Shown here: piece by piece, positions 63,501 to 64,000 of the stretch
How positions within the stretch are numbered: the first letter of the stretch is position 1
How the letters are laid out: each line of letters begins with the position of its first letter
NCBI GenBank assembly: GCA_958510875.1
Contig: OY294068.1
Location: 195,882,315 to 195,946,314 of the forward strand
From: Endomychus coccineus
Lineage: Eukaryota; Arthropoda; Insecta; Coleoptera; Endomychidae
Direction of reading: 5' to 3'
DNA: 64,000 nt
Notes under the pieces: model-generated
What the model saw: only the letters and a program-made list of their open reading frames with translations
Databases searched by the model: none
Told to the model about the DNA's origin: nothing
Translations under genes and position numbers: made by a program

Positions 63501-64000
63501 TTAGGATAAAAAGACCCACACTCACCTCGGCTATATTGAAAGATTCACCCAATACAATAGCACAGATAAACAAAACTGAAAGAACCACATAAACGCACCG
63601 ATTGTCTTCGTTCAGCAGACTGTAAGCGACTGACGCGCACAGTGTAGCTTTTCCTCCATGTGCTGAATCAGTTTTGGATTGGTTACGACATATAGTACCA
63701 CTGGTTTGGTCAATAGAATCATGCCACACTATCCCATCTTGCCCCTATCTCCCATAGGCTAGGCCAGTTACACACTGCGTTTTGCAAGGGAACAATGGAC
63801 CATTAACGACTGGTCGCATTGATCTGGTTCCTATACCGAGAAGATTCACGAATTCACATACCTACGTAGAAGAACATGTGAAAATTTTATGAAGGATTAC
63901 GCCCTGTCCCATGTTACTAGAGAGGTAGGTACTGACTTACCTTCGATGTGTTAATATTCCAACTATAGTCTGGCCGCGGAGAAGCCCAGATATATAACCC
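63501..64000. other. right edge, unassigned
   Basis: Open minus frame 63322-63729 overlaps the pogo relic but does not read as transposase in its first half. CATCTTGCCCC occurs here (63737) and at 62290 in the same orientation. No named feature. Confidence 0.4.

Noticed and set aside
63322..63729. 135-codon minus ORF at the right edge
   Set aside because: Its second half is an out-of-frame reading of the pogo relic and the first half has no recognisable motif.
1..64000. CRISPR arrays, rRNA genes, prokaryotic operons or plasmid functions
   Set aside because: No regularly spaced identical repeats, no rRNA signatures and no tightly packed ORFs; the window is clearly intron-bearing nuclear DNA.

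Overview
The window looks like a chromosomal segment from an insect nuclear genome. It is AT-rich, has GT-AG introns, and has a very dense load of insect-type transposable elements. I cannot assign the order; the TE mix would suit a beetle, but that is a guess. Nothing bacterial or viral is present as a free-standing unit.

The one convincing host gene is a TMTC3 orthologue (transmembrane, O-mannosyltransferase-targeting cadherin, with TPR repeats) on the + strand. I could assemble nine coding exons from 14014 to 59827. All introns are GT-AG, all phases are compatible, and the result is a 957-residue protein. It has a hydrophobic N-terminal half with the lumenal Asp-Asp motif, a DUF1736 region, a long TPR half, and an acidic C-terminal tail carrying six copies of a seven-residue repeat. 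About 43 kb of the 45.8-kb locus is intron, and most of that is transposon debris.

Layout. 1-14000 (5' side): a non-LTR (LINE) 3' fragment; a Penelope-like element (PLE) with inverted long repeats, a hammerhead-like ribozyme and a 12-bp target duplication; a Helitron helicase end beside a 165-bp inverted duplication; a second PLE; and a mariner (DD34D) split by a solo LTR with a 4-bp target duplication. Intron 1 (14200-32347): degraded PLE copies, a Tc1/mariner-type element with about 450-bp inverted repeats, several RNase H-bearing LINE fragments, and a 265-bp perfect-frame tandem duplication. Introns 2-3 (32485-39024): a repeat core shared with intron 4, palindrome arrays and LINE fragments. 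Intron 4 (39125-49331): a nearly complete CR1/Jockey-like LINE with a mutated RT active site, and a TA-flanked element with 67-bp TIRs that was itself hit by a LINE. Intron 5: LINE RT pieces. Intron 6: a BEL/Pao integrase ORF that is still open, and a hAT (DUF4371) relic. Intron 7: a LINE relic. 3' flank: a pogo/jerky-type transposase relic on the - strand.

I did not find an evidently new multi-gene system. The observations most worth follow-up are the PLE hammerhead with its flanking repeats and target duplication, the two datable nested insertions (solo LTR in mariner; LINE in the TIR element with an empty homologous site in the same window), the inverted repeat that includes the end of a transposase gene, the unrecognised conserved ORF in the Helitron-adjacent inverted repeat, and the heptad tail of TMTC3. 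All similarity calls are from reading translations by eye; no searches were run.
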